Assembly: GCA_026936335.1 (NCBI GenBank)
Contig: JAPMXV010000042.1
Location: forward strand, 62,001-126,000
Reading direction: 5' to 3'
Origin: Mantamonas sphyraenae
Lineage: Eukaryota > CRuMs > Mantamonadidae
DNA length: 64,000 bases
The notes under the pieces are model-generated. The model saw only the letters and a list, made by a program, of their open reading frames with translations, ran no database searches and was not told the DNA's origin. The translations under genes and the position numbers were made by a program. Shown here in pieces: positions 52,985 to 63,424 of the stretch; within the stretch, counting starts at the first letter, position 1; each line of letters opens with the position of its first letter.

Positions 52985-55011
52985 ATGACCAGTCGCGACA
53001 CACTCTATGGTGAGTGCGCGTGAGTGGGGTACAGCAGGGATGCAAAGTTGACTCACACACACACACACACACACACTGATTCGTGTCTTTGCGACAGCCA
53101 AGAACGCCAGCACTGAAACAAAGGTTGCGGTGCTGAAACGGGAGCTGGAGGCGTCGTTGCTGTACTGGAGCGTCAAGAGGCAGATCAAGGAGGAGATCAT
53201 CAAACCCAAGTATGAGCTGGACGAGTTGCCCCACGTGGTGTTGGACACGCTGGAAAAGAATGGCACAGGCAACATGATCCGCAACGCGGTGTTTGATCTT
53301 GTGCGCGCCAACAACGGCGCCCTTGTGGACAGCACACACACTGTGTTTTCTGGTCCACTGGGTGCTCAGCACAGTGTCACGAGCGCCTTCTCAACCACAG
53401 CGGTCCCACGCAGCGCCTCGTCATCCACCTCGGTCAGGAGGCGGCAGGAAGGGTATGGTGTGGCACCTTGGGTTTTCGCGCAAGCTGAAAGATCACACTC
53501 GACACTGACGCCCGCTCACGCACGCACACACACACATGCGGGATCACGCCCATACGTACAGATCGATGGACGAGAACGATAAGGAAGAGGTGCCGTTGCA
53601 ATTGGGTGATGAAGGCTTTCCGATGCCCAGTATACCCGGAGAGGCGGTGGGTGAGACGCTGGATCACGTGCGCACAGCCAAGAACAAGTGGGACGACTTT
53701 ATTGTGGATGCGCTCAACAAAATGGCCAAAGTGCACAAGTTGCCGCTGGCAGAGAAGCGGATGGATCTTGACGGGTCGTCAAGCAGTAGCAGCAGCAGCG
53801 GAAACGGCGGGAGCGGTGGGTTGGTACGTGGCGAACAGCTGCTTGACCAACGGGAGCTGGAGGATGACGACGACGAAGGGGACGAGGAAAGGGCCCACAT
53901 TGACGAGTTGAATCCGCTGTACGACGAGTTTGATCTGTTGTCTGCGCTGCTGGCCGTGGACAACCCCAACCACACAGGCAAGGCGTTGAACATCCCGGGA
54001 TGGGGTTTGGTGCAGGTGGAACTGGCCGTACCGAGTGCCCAGGAGCTTCAAAGCATGCTGGCAGAGTTGCACCCGTCGAACAGGCAAATGGGCTTTGACG
54101 ACGATCGGCGCGAGTGGTTTGCGCGCGAACGGGTGGCGGACGCAAAGACGCTGGTGGAACAGGGAAATGTGTCGGGCATGGTCGAGTTTATGCGTCGTGG
54201 GGTGCCCACTGCCATGCGACCGGACATGTATGCCATGGTGTTGCGTGGGGATCACGAACGCGAACGGGCCCACTTTCGCAGGCTGCACACAGACGTTGAA
54301 ACCTGGAATTTATTATTGGACGATCTGTTCATCATTGACATGCAGTGTGTGGTCAACGACGACAACTACTTTGTGTTTGAAGACATCCTGCTCAAGCTGT
54401 TTGCCCTGTTCACCCACGACTCCTGGGTGGGCCAGAACGCTGCCCTGAGTATCGACCTGGGCACAGGTGTCGATCGGCATGGCCATGACGTGGGCACCTA
54501 CGCCCCATGCTCCATGATTCCCATGGACGGCTTCTCCTGCGTGGCTGCGCCCCTCTGCTTTCTCTACCGCGATCTGGAGCCCCTGTATTTTACCTTTCGC
54601 GCCATGTATGCGCGCTACTTTTGCAAGCTGTATGTGATCAGTTCGCAACCAGACAGCATCCTGTCGCTGTGCAAGCTCTTTGAGGATCTGCTGCAGATGA
54701 CTGTGCCAGGCCTGTTTTACAGCATGGCCATGCTGGGAGTGCCTCCCCTCAAGGTTGCCTTTCGCTGGATTGTGTTTGCCTTTGTGGGCTTCCTGCCTGT
54801 CGAGCAGATCCTGCTGCTGTGGGACCGCGTCCTTGGCTTCGACTCGCTTCTGCTTCTCCCAATTGCAGCTGCAGCCGTCATTGAATACCACAAGGACGCC
54901 CTTGCCGACGTGTCTTCCAGCGACGAGATCAAGGGGGTCTTCCAGTGGCACACCATCCAGATTGTGCCTCTGCTCCAACACTTTCTCTTTCGCGTCCTGA
55001 ATGACACATGA
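52985..55011 (+). CDS. TBC1D19: TBC-domain Rab-GAP, TBC1D19 homologue, three exons
   Basis: Model: join(52985..53009, 53098..53452, 53562..55011), 609 aa. Exon 1 codes only MTSRDTLY. The N-terminal part (LLYWSVKRQIKEEIIKPKYE, then TLDHVRTAKNKWDDFIVDAL and KMAKVHKLPLAEKR) matches the TBC1D19-specific region. The TBC domain (~330-600) shows FMRRGVPTAMRPDMYAMVLR, NDDNYFVFEDILLKLF, DGFSCVAAPLCFLYRDLEPL, CKLYVISSQPDSILSLCKLF, ILLLWDRVLGFDSLLLLPIA, all close to human TBC1D19. TBC proteins speed GTP hydrolysis by Rabs. An (AC)n tract lies in intron 1 (about 53054-53080), and a Ser/Gly/acidic insert lies at about 205-245. Confidence 0.93.
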
Positions 55012-55316
55012 GACGGCAGATGAGAGCGTGGGACGGGACGTGATGTGTGGAAATGTATGTGATTGGGGTTGTGGTTGATAGATTCACTCAGGGCTGAGTG
55101 AGTGAGCGAGTGGGGGTGTTGTCCAAACCAGCGCGCTGTGCACAGTCTCGTTGTCCAACCAGCGGTCACACAAGTCATGTTTCCGGCTGGAAACTAGGAG
55201 CGTAGTGTTCCTGTAGGCAGATCTCAACCCCATCGCCCCATCGCAACGAGCTGGTGGGTGCCAATTGGCCACGTGCTGAGCCCGTGCCAGCACCTGCGCA
55301 CCCAACCCGCAAGATC
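55012..55316. other. 305-bp spacer before the Fanzor-type gene
   Basis: No gene seen. It has a short perfect hairpin, CACTCAG/CTGAGTG with a 2-nt loop at about 55085-55100. TGTGCACAG at 55137-55145 recurs at 60531-60539 beyond the gene's 3' side. The spacer may hold the left end of a transposon, but I found no convincing long terminal repeat. Confidence 0.4.
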
Positions 55317-58300
55317 ATGGAAGGCATCGCCGAGGATGAAGTGCTGGAGCTGGCCAAATCAATCCCCTCTTTGGTCAACGCCAAGTTTGACGGCGAGCAC
55401 TGCATGGTGGCGACACTACTCAAACCGCCCGCACCTCTGACTATGACTCCATCGGAGGACCTCTTGAGGCGGCTCTGTTTGGACGTCACACACGCTGAGG
55501 ATGAGCTCAGTGATACAGAGTCCGATGTTGCAGAGGAGGAGCTTCCAAAAGATGTTATGTCACGCGTGGAGCTGTTAGACGAAGAGGAGAGGGGACAGCT
55601 GTTGGAGTTCTCCGGGAAACGGAAAGGTCGACGAGGCAAGGACCGGTCCAAACTGGTGCATGACCACCTGGACGAGCTGGACCTGGACGAATGGCAGGTG
55701 TACTGGAATGGACTGCATGAAACAGTACGGGGAGACATGGAACGGGGCGCACAGGACGACAGCGCGGGGGAACTGAAAGTGACCACAGAGGGGATGCGTG
55801 GCATGGAAACCAAACTCCTGTCCACCACTCTCCACGCCCTCAAATTGGCACGTACAGTGTATCACAGGGTTCTAGAGACCGTCGAGAACGAGCAGGCCCA
55901 CAGGGATGCCGAAATGAAGGCTTCGGCAAGCAGCAGCAGCAGGGGCAATCCGGCCAAAAAGAAGGCCAAGAAGAAGGTCAAGAAGAATGCCAAAGGAAAG
56001 GACAAGAAGGAGGAAGGTGTACAGTCAGAATCGCGGAGCGACAAGGAAAAGGTGGTTGATGACCTGTTGGAGCTGATTGCAGGTGGGAAGGCGACATACG
56101 AGGGCGTGGAGTCGGTGCTCGCAAACATTTCCGACTCTGGCGTGCGCAAGAAACTCGAACCATGCAAGGAGTTGTTTGGGCTGCAACATACACAACACAC
56201 GGGGTGGGATGTGAACAACCGTCAGGCCTCAACCCTAGTCATCGATCTGCATTTGGTGTCGTCGACCCCGATCAGGAGTCCCAATGCTTCCACAACGCTC
56301 AACTGCAGCTACAAAGTGATGAGGCAGCTGCTGTGCCTTGTACGCAGTGCGAACTACGAGCAAATCTGTTTCGTCTCGTCGAAACCCTCGTTGCAGGATG
56401 CCCTCAGTGGGTCGTGTTCGCCCGGTGATCATATCGCCGCGACTCGTGCTCTGTCTCGGCTTTGCGCCTTCCACGCTCTCGGTACGAGCGCAAACAGCCG
56501 GCAGAAACGTGCCGCTGCGCTTGCAGGTTCTGCAGATGTCAGTATGGCCCAAGCAGTGTGGCTGTTGCGGAACGAGCTCTGTGAATCCGGGTCTTCCGTG
56601 CGCGAGGTGAACATCAGCGAGGCCATCCAGGAGGAGCATCTGGATGTGGTCAGCAACAACCTGAAACTTCCCAATGTCATGTACGTGTTGGGCTACAGCG
56701 GCCAACTGGCGTGGTTGTCGCCTGACGAGGTCCCAGAGTTTCCGCTGTATGTCAAAGACGATGGCATGCAGGAAGAGGAGGACACAGCCGACAGTGGCAC
56801 GCGGGATGAGGACACAGCCGACGATGATGGCATGCAGGAAGATGAGGACACAGCCGACGATGGCACGCGGGAAGAGGACTCGGGCGGCGATGCCTCCGAC
56901 GGCGAGAATGCTCGCGAGGCTGGCGGAAAACACCGCGTCCAGCAGCTACAAACACACGCTACGGCCGCCAAAAACAACTTGCAGCAGGCCGTACGCCATA
57001 TTCATGCGTTCAACCAGGTGGTTGCGGCAAAGCACTTGGACTGGACCAAGTTGGAGGAGGTGGAAAATGAGCTGGAGCAGCAGCTGCAAGGGGCGATCCA
57101 GGAGGCCCAGGACGCAGAGGCAAGCACGACAACCATCGGCGGGTTGCACGAGTACACGCTGGACCACAGGGTGCTGAAGCGGAACGCCGTGGGAGCGATC
57201 CTCTGTGGCCTCCACGCCGGGATGGTCGGTGCGGCGTTCACCAAGCGCGAAAGGACCCAAATCATTCAGACAGCGACATCAGAGTCACCGACAGACTGCT
57301 TTCGCTTGCCTTTCGTGCGTAAGAAGTTGCGGACATTGGTGAAAAACGCCGCTGTTCTTGGCGCTGCCTCCGCAAGAACAAGCACGGATGCTCTGCACAG
57401 CTACACGCCAGAACGCGTGGTGCAGGAGGCACTGGGCACGGATACCATGGACTGGGCTCTGCTCAACAGGCTGTGCTCCTACGCACAGGCGTGCGACGGC
57501 AACATCGATCTGCTGCGAGAGCCTGAACTGGTCGACGTCTCGGTAGAGCTGCCACAGACACTTGCAGTCCACAAACGGCATGCAGTGGAGCTCAAGGATG
57601 GCAAGAGGGGGGTTGTCGTGAACATGCACTCTGTGCTCCCGCGCAACGACGACTTTGTTGACGCCGATCTCCGTGAGGGGTTCCGCGCCTTGACCAGCAC
57701 ACAGGCCCAGGGGGGTCCGCAACTGTCGAAAGAGGAGGCAAAGGTCATCGAGGAAATGTTGAAGTGGTTGAAATCCAGGCAGGGAGGCACTGCCGATGGT
57801 GGAGGGGACGGGAAGGGGGGGTTGGACACCGACATCGACGCATCTGACGAGGAGCAGTCGCAGTCGAGCAGCGTGGCAAACGCGATGGAGCAGGACACAA
57901 CGCTTGACACCACGCAGCTTGGTCTGCTCAAATCCCTGCTGCAGATGATGCGCTGGAAAGAGATCGCTGAGGTTACGAAATCTTTGGCCGCCGTTTCGTC
58001 ACAATGGGCACCTGACCATGATTGTGAGGCAGCCACACAGCTGTGTGCTATTTCCCGGCTAGCGAATGACGTGAAGAAGGAGGAGATCTCGCGCTTGAAC
58101 AGTCTGTTGCGCGGCGCGACACCGAACGCCGAAGCAGCAGCCGGGACCAGCACATCCCGCGCTGCAAAGCAAAAGGCTAAAGCAGCGCTGTCGAGTTGTG
58201 ATCAAGAGCTTGTGCCCAACGGAGCTACTCTGTCCAAGGCCTTCGCCATCGTCAGGGACAACACGGAGGCATCGGGCGAGCTGCGCCCACAGCCGGCCCT

Positions 58301-60374
58301 GTCTACAGATATGGTCGATACACTGGTCAAGTTTGCTGCAGCAGAGGTCAAGGCAAAGGTTACAGCGTCTTCTGTGCCCATCCGCTTTGGCAAGTGTGTG
58401 GCGGAGGCGCTGAAGCTGCTGGGCGGCGACGCGCGAAACCCCACAGCAATGGCTGCGGCGCGAGATCTCGCTGTGTGTGCAATCGCCAGGTTGGAATACT
58501 GGACGGTGAACGGGGTGCTGAAGTCGCTGTCTAACCACGAAATGAGCACAACGAATTGGAAGCTGGTGGACTGGAAGAGGAAGAAGACGCACACGACCCA
58601 TGAGTGGAGGGAGCACGTGAAGAGTATGTACAGGAAGCGACACGGCGAGCACGGTGTCACAATGCTGGAGCGCTTGGGTGAAATTCTGGACAGCGAGGGC
58701 GTGCGCAACTTTTTCGACACGGACACGACCACGGAGGAAGAGGACGATGGGGAGGAGCAGGCGGAGGACACTGTGGACCACACGGTCGTTCAATACCTGC
58801 AGAACTCTGGTGTACAGTTCAACAGCGACGACAAGCAACTCGTTCTCACCCCAAGGCATTTCCAACCGGGAGGCGGTTTGAGCCAGTTGCTGCCAACAGG
58901 CTCAGTGAAGTCAGAAGCAGATGCACTGGCGCATTGGGACGTGGTCAAGACGTCTCCCTTCCTGTATAAGGAGGAGTACCTGTCGGTAGCGGAGTACGAC
59001 GCGTCCTGGCAACGCCGAGTTCACGGTCTGCCAGTTGACAACAAGTCAGGCTTGACGGCGCCAGCACTCGCAGCCTTGCCGATGCTGCTCTTCATGGCTC
59101 CCCTGGTGAGCCGCATGAACCGACAGGTGCTGGATGCGTGGTGCGGTGGATGGAGTGTGTCACCAGAAGGGAGACTTCGGGTGGTTTTGTTCAAAGCCGC
59201 GAACGCACCAGCAAAGACCAACGACCTGCAGGAGATCCTCCAGCCCACTGATGGGTTCAGGGGGGCGATCAACAAGGCGCGTGAGAACCTGAGCAAAGCA
59301 CACGACGTGCACACGGGGAGGCAACTTGCCAAAGACTTTGTGCGCGTGTTGGTGACGGCCAAGCGGGCTGGACTGGGCAAACAGGTCGTGCAGGCGTTTG
59401 GATTCGACCTGGGGTTCGATTGGCTTGCCCGTGTGCCTGGGCGTGGCCGTACGGGAAGGAAACACCAACGGGACTTTTCGGGTATCCAGGGCAACCCATC
59501 ACTCGTTAAGGACACGGTGTTCCTCGTGGACGATATTGGGAGACGCAAAGACACATACTGTGTGTATGTGTGGGATGGGAACGAGCTGCTGCAACACAAG
59601 ATTGGCAACCCGTCGCACTCAGACCTGCGCGCAAAGGCCCACCTGCATCGGCTCGCACGGTTGGACAAGCACAAAGACAAGCACAAGTGGAGGGCCGAGC
59701 ATGAACACAGCAGAAAGGTACTACGACAAGAGGCTCAGCGCCTGGTGAGCATCACGCGGCAGGTTGCAAAGGCCTTCGGAAAAGCGCACTGTGTGCTGCT
59801 CGCGCAGAGCAAATTCTATGGCGGGCTATCACTGTCAAACAGGGTCAACACACTGATTGCAGAGGAGATGCCTTGGGTGGATGTAGCTGAGTGGCACACG
59901 TCCAGCGTGTGCTTGTGCGGGCGAGCACTCACACGCACGGTGGAGCACACTGTGTCGAAGTGGGATCGTCAGTTGGCCTGTCTGCACTGTGGAGGGTCCC
60001 AAAACCACCACAACGCCCGCACGGCTCTGTTTGCGTACATTCAGGACAAGATTGGGCTGCCGGTTATTTCGGATCGCGATGTGCGCGGCTGCCAGGGAAT
60101 CGTGTGGCGGATGATGTGCTTGTGGGCAACGGGAAAGGAGCCAGAGGCATTTAGCCCCAGGTGCAAGAAAGCACAGAAGAGGAAATGCGCAGAGGAAGAG
60201 CTGAAAGCGTGCCTGCAGCACGTGTTTGGAGATGCAGAGCCGAAAACGGAGGAGATCGAGGTTACGTTGCAAGAGCAAGACAAGCAGTCGGAAGAGATGG
60301 CGCAACCTACGAGGAGAAGTGCAAGGATTGCTGGGAAGCGACGAGCGGATGTACAGGGAGGGGGGAAGGAGTGA
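55317..60374 (+). CDS. Fanzor1-type RNA-guided nuclease (eukaryotic TnpB relative), very large
   Basis: Single exon, 1685 aa from the ATG at 55317. The last ~330 residues carry the published Fanzor pattern D-x(125,275)-[TS][TS]-x-x-C4 zinc finger-x(5,50)-RD. RuvC-I is AFGFDLGFDWL (D1364). TSSVC gives T1528-S1529 just before Cys 1532, 1534, 1555 and 1558 (VCLCG, ACLHCGG). R1587-D1588 sit in ISDRDVRGCQGIVW, 29 residues after the last Cys. VDVAEWHTSS supplies E1525, the shifted acidic residue known in Fanzors. QSKFYGGLSLSNRV resembles the Fanzor strand before it. N-terminal ~1300 residues: Lys-rich patch (~213-233), acidic tandem repeat (~481-524), coils, no domain recognised. The C-tail is basic (RRSARIAGKRR), probably nuclear. 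Fanzors cut DNA guided by a 3'-derived RNA. Intact frame suggests recent or maintained activity. Confidence 0.82.
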   Translation: MEGIAEDEVLELAKSIPSLVNAKFDGEHCMVATLLKPPAPLTMTPSEDLLRRLCLDVTHAEDELSDTESDVAEEELPKDVMSRVELLDEEERGQLLEFSGKRKGRRGKDRSKLVHDHLDELDLDEWQVYWNGLHETVRGDMERGAQDDSAGELKVTTEGMRGMETKLLSTTLHALKLARTVYHRVLETVENEQAHRDAEMKASASSSSRGNPAKKKAKKKVKKNAKGKDKKEEGVQSESRSDKEKVVDDLLELIAGGKATYEGVESVLANISDSGVRKKLEPCKELFGLQHTQHTGWDVNNRQASTLVIDLHLVSSTPIRSPNASTTLNCSYKVMRQLLCLVRSANYEQICFVSSKPSLQDALSGSCSPGDHIAATRALSRLCAFHALGTSANSRQKRAAALAGSADVSMAQAVWLLRNELCESGSSVREVNISEAIQEEHLDVVSNNLKLPNVMYVLGYSGQLAWLSPDEVPEFPLYVKDDGMQEEEDTADSGTRDEDTADDDGMQEDEDTADDGTREEDSGGDASDGENAREAGGKHRVQQLQTHATAAKNNLQQAVRHIHAFNQVVAAKHLDWTKLEEVENELEQQLQGAIQEAQDAEASTTTIGGLHEYTLDHRVLKRNAVGAILCGLHAGMVGAAFTKRERTQIIQTATSESPTDCFRLPFVRKKLRTLVKNAAVLGAASARTSTDALHSYTPERVVQEALGTDTMDWALLNRLCSYAQACDGNIDLLREPELVDVSVELPQTLAVHKRHAVELKDGKRGVVVNMHSVLPRNDDFVDADLREGFRALTSTQAQGGPQLSKEEAKVIEEMLKWLKSRQGGTADGGGDGKGGLDTDIDASDEEQSQSSSVANAMEQDTTLDTTQLGLLKSLLQMMRWKEIAEVTKSLAAVSSQWAPDHDCEAATQLCAISRLANDVKKEEISRLNSLLRGATPNAEAAAGTSTSRAAKQKAKAALSSCDQELVPNGATLSKAFAIVRDNTEASGELRPQPALSTDMVDTLVKFAAAEVKAKVTASSVPIRFGKCVAEALKLLGGDARNPTAMAAARDLAVCAIARLEYWTVNGVLKSLSNHEMSTTNWKLVDWKRKKTHTTHEWREHVKSMYRKRHGEHGVTMLERLGEILDSEGVRNFFDTDTTTEEEDDGEEQAEDTVDHTVVQYLQNSGVQFNSDDKQLVLTPRHFQPGGGLSQLLPTGSVKSEADALAHWDVVKTSPFLYKEEYLSVAEYDASWQRRVHGLPVDNKSGLTAPALAALPMLLFMAPLVSRMNRQVLDAWCGGWSVSPEGRLRVVLFKAANAPAKTNDLQEILQPTDGFRGAINKARENLSKAHDVHTGRQLAKDFVRVLVTAKRAGLGKQVVQAFGFDLGFDWLARVPGRGRTGRKHQRDFSGIQGNPSLVKDTVFLVDDIGRRKDTYCVYVWDGNELLQHKIGNPSHSDLRAKAHLHRLARLDKHKDKHKWRAEHEHSRKVLRQEAQRLVSITRQVAKAFGKAHCVLLAQSKFYGGLSLSNRVNTLIAEEMPWVDVAEWHTSSVCLCGRALTRTVEHTVSKWDRQLACLHCGGSQNHHNARTALFAYIQDKIGLPVISDRDVRGCQGIVWRMMCLWATGKEPEAFSPRCKKAQKRKCAEEELKACLQHVFGDAEPKTEEIEVTLQEQDKQSEEMAQPTRRSARIAGKRRADVQGGGKE
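56757..56880 (+). repeat. Acidic minisatellite in the Fanzor-type gene
   Basis: Tandem units of about 30-60 bp coding the alternating peptides DDGMQEEEDTAD and GTRDEDTADD, about 2.5 double units. It makes a negatively charged, probably disordered linker at residues ~481-524. The units remain in frame and near-identical in DNA, so they arose recently. Confidence 0.8.
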
Positions 60375-60408
60375 GAATTTTGATTTCGCAGCCGGCGTGA
60401 GCAGACTT

Positions 60409-60527
60409 GCAGAGCACAAAACACATACACAAGAGGGGTCCTGCGGGGTAGTATCACCAACCCCGCAGGTATTGTCGCCGTGTTTCACCGCCAGGCGCAC
60501 CTTTAAGTTGTAGGTGTCGTGCTCTGC
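60409..60527 (+). ncRNA. Candidate structured RNA (possible Fanzor guide RNA scaffold or element right end)
   Basis: A nested set of perfect inverted repeats starts 34 bp after the Fanzor stop. The outer stem is GCAGAGCAC (60409-60417) with GTGCTCTGC (60519-60527), 9 bp. The middle stem is AAACAC (60419-60424) with GTGTTT (60480-60485). The inner stem is CCTGCGGGG (60440-60448) with CCCCGCAGG (60461-60469), 9 bp with a 12-nt loop. A side hairpin is CACCT (60498-60502) with AGGTG (60512-60516). Together these make a three-way-junction fold. Fanzor and TnpB guide RNAs derive from the 3' end and the flank of the gene (established). It also lies 28 bp upstream of the SHIP-like start, so a 5' UTR structure is the main alternative. 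Confidence 0.45.
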
Positions 60528-60555
60528 CCGTGTGCACAGCCGGCTGACGCCAACA

Positions 60556-63194
60556 ATGCTGCGATGCTTCCCACAAGCTTTCCAACCCTCGTCGAACATG
60601 GTAAGCTGCACGCATTTCACGGCCATAGCGTCCAATTTGCGGTTTGCCCCGCCCTTTTCACATGCTGCGTGCACGCGTTGACACACTGGGCGCTCAGTCG
60701 AAGCTCAAGTCCATGTTCAAAAAGAAAAAGGCCGGCCTACAAACGTATGTGCCGGACATCAAGGAAGCCAAGAGTGAGGACGAGGGCACATTTGACTTTT
60801 TGGATGGCAGCACCACGTTCTCCGTGGTGAAAACCAACCGCATGGGCGTGCGTCAGGAACGCAGCATCAGGGTGAACTTTGCAAGTGAGACGGTGCAGAA
60901 CATGGACAAGGGCAAGATCAAGAAGGAGTTTCCCATCGACTGCATCACCAATGTCGAACGCGATCTGGACGATTGCTCCAAGATATCCCTGTCCTTCACG
61001 GACTACGGCCACGACTACGACCTCGAATTCAAAGACCCTGGCGAGCGCGAGCGGTTTGCAGCCATGATTTACATGCTGAGGCACAAGGAGGACTTTTCCA
61101 ACTTTGACGAGGTGAGTGGTGGCCAACAGTGCGAGGGTGTGTGTGGCCCCCTTTTGCGTTGGTTGGGAGCCGGGTTTGCGACCGGAAGTCAGAATGCCGT
61201 TTTTTCTTTTGGCACCCCACAGAGCCCTCTTTCGTGACGTGTACAGCTCCGGTGCGCTGACACACACGGGTGCCTTTGTGCATACACACACCTACTCATA
61301 CACACGCACGTGGCGTGCGGCGTACTGCAGCTGAGGAATGGCGACGCGACGGGGACGGAGGAGGAGCATGTGTACGAGCGTGTCCGTGTGTTTGCCGGCT
61401 CTTGGAACATGGGCGAAGCAGCGCCTCCGGACGACTTGTCACCGTGGATTCCGGCGGGCGAATACGATATTTATGCGATCGGGGTGCAGGTGAGTGGGAT
61501 GTCCAGAGTGCAAAGGCACACAAAAAGTGCCTCGTTTCGTGAGAGGAGAGGGGAGAGGCGCTGACACTCAGTCGACGAATGGCGTTTGCGTGGCCGTACA
61601 GGAATGCCATTACGACCCGCGCGGGTACACGAACGTGGAAGAGGATCTGAGCAATACGCTGCTGGATCATGTGGGCCGTGACGAGTACTACCTGGTGCAG
61701 GCACTGTCGTTGTGGGACATTCGCATCGTGGTGATTGCTCGCAGCTCGCTGGCAACCAAGATCAACAGTGCACAGTCCAGCAAGGTGGCCACGGGTCTGG
61801 CAGACATCTGTGGCAACAAGGGAGGCGCAGCAGTGTCCTTTTTTGTCAACGAGACGTCGTTGTGCTTTGTGAACTGCCATTTGGCAGCGCGTGCTGAGCG
61901 TGTGGCCATTCGCAATCGCAACGTGGCGGACATCATCGACGGCCTCTCGCTGGGCGGCTCCCACTCGGACATTTGCACAAAGTTTGACCATGTGTTCTGG
62001 TTCGGCGACATGAACTATCGTGTAACGGACCTGGAACGCTCCGATTGCCTGGCGCTGATTGAGAAGAAGGACTGGACGACGCTGCAGACGTACGAGCAGC
62101 TGCAACAGGAAAGAAAGGAAGAGAACCTGTTGACGGGTTTCCAGGAGGGGTTGGTCACGTTTGTGCCCACGTATCGCTACGAGCGGGGCTCGCGCGAGTG
62201 GAGCAAAGAGAAGCTGCACAATCTTCCGTCGTGGTGCGACCGTGTGTTGTGGAAGTCGCAACCCAACCTGCATGCGTACCAGACGTCGTACAACTGCACG
62301 TCGCAGCTGCTGACAAGTGACCACAGTCCCGTGTATGCCACCTTTTTCCTGGACACGTACAAGCCGTACTACCCGCTGGTGCTGCAGCCCAGCCCTCCCG
62401 TGTGTAATATCATCATCACTGGCCTACGTGCCACCCTTTGGGCAAACGAGGGTAACACGCAGAGCAGCGCCAATCCGTTCATCCGCTTCCAGTCCCCGTT
62501 GCTCGAGTCGGCCGTGTTTACAACCACACAGAACAAGACGCTGGAAGCCGAGTGGGCCGACAAGGACGTGCCTGTCCTCAACTCGGTGGTGACGCAGCTG
62601 CCGTACGTCGCTCGTCACTTTCTGTGGGTGGACGTGCTGGAACTGGACAGGGCGGTGGGCATGGGCTGGAACGTGCTCAGCCACGCCTCCATCTCCCTGA
62701 TGGACTCGTTTGTGGCTGGCGGAAAGACAGAGTTCAACGAACCGCTGCTGCTGCGAGGCACGCAGGTGGGCACCATTGAGGGTTCGGTGGAAATCAACAA
62801 CGACGAGAACGACCCTGCGCTGCTGCGGTCTCAGTCGTCCAACAGGCCACACAAGACCAAGTTTGGCAGGAAGCGCAGCAACAAGAAGGAGGAGACAATG
62901 AGTGCGGAGGAGGCAGAGATTCTGGACAAGATGACTGCAGGCGGTGACGATCTGGAGAGCGAGAACACAAGTGAGCGCAGCAGCAGCAGCAGCATGTCCA
63001 CCAGCTCACAGGGAGGCACCAGTGCTTCAGGAGGGCCCTCGGGTTCGCCTGCTTCGGCCATTGTAGCCAACAGCCAGCGGAGCAACAGCAGCGACGCTGT
63101 GCTCGAAGGCAAAACGGCAGACGATCTCGCGCGGGAGAGCATGCGCAACAAGCTCAAACCACGCAGCGGCTCCTTTTTCCGAAGGGGGAAGTGA
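60556..63194 (+). CDS. SHIP-like inositol polyphosphate 5-phosphatase with PH-like N-terminus and C2 domain, four exons
   Basis: Model: join(60556..60600, 60698..61111, 61331..61489, 61602..63194), 736 aa; donors GTAAGC, GTGAGT, GTGAGT and phase 0 throughout. Exon 2 is a PH-like domain (FSVVKTNRMGVRQERSIRVN to FKDPGERERFAAMIYMLRHK). Exon 3 starts the phosphatase (VRVFAGSWNMGEAAPPDDLS). Exon 4 has DICGNKGGAAVSFFVN, FVNCHLAARAERVAIRNRN, HVFWFGDMNYR, FVPTYRYERGSREW, PSWCDRVLWK and SDHSPVYATF, all catalytic motifs of the INPP5/SHIP group. A C2-like domain (CNIIITGLRATLW to GTIEGSVEI) and a Ser-rich basic tail follow. It should remove the 5-phosphate of PtdIns(3,4,5)P3. It has no SH2 domain, unlike animal SHIP. 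The tiny first exon is the least certain part. Confidence 0.9.
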
Positions 63195-63424
63195 GTGTGC
63201 CAAAGAGGGAGTGTTTGCCAATGGGAATGGATTGGGAACCGCACGTTTGCCGCTTTGCCGCTTTGCCGCGTTGCCTTGTCGTTGTTGATGTCAGAGTGTG
63301 GACTTTGTTCCGTTGTCGGTACTTATGTGTGGGAGAGCGCGTATGTGTGCGGGTGTGCCAGCAAGGGAGAGCTGTGGCATGCTGCGGCGGCGCAGCCATC
63401 CCCTTTTCGCGAGACTTCTCCCCC

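Noticed and set aside
59985-60030. Reading GGSQNHHNARTAL after the zinc finger as a RuvC-III with the catalytic Asp replaced by His, which would make a dead nuclease
   Set aside because: A better RuvC-III, DRDVRGCQGI at residues 1586-1595, lies 28 residues after the last Cys, within the published Fanzor spacing, and keeps the Asp.
60409-60527. tRNA gene
   Set aside because: The stems do not match tRNA arm lengths, and there is no T-loop GGTTCGA-type box or recognisable anticodon arm.
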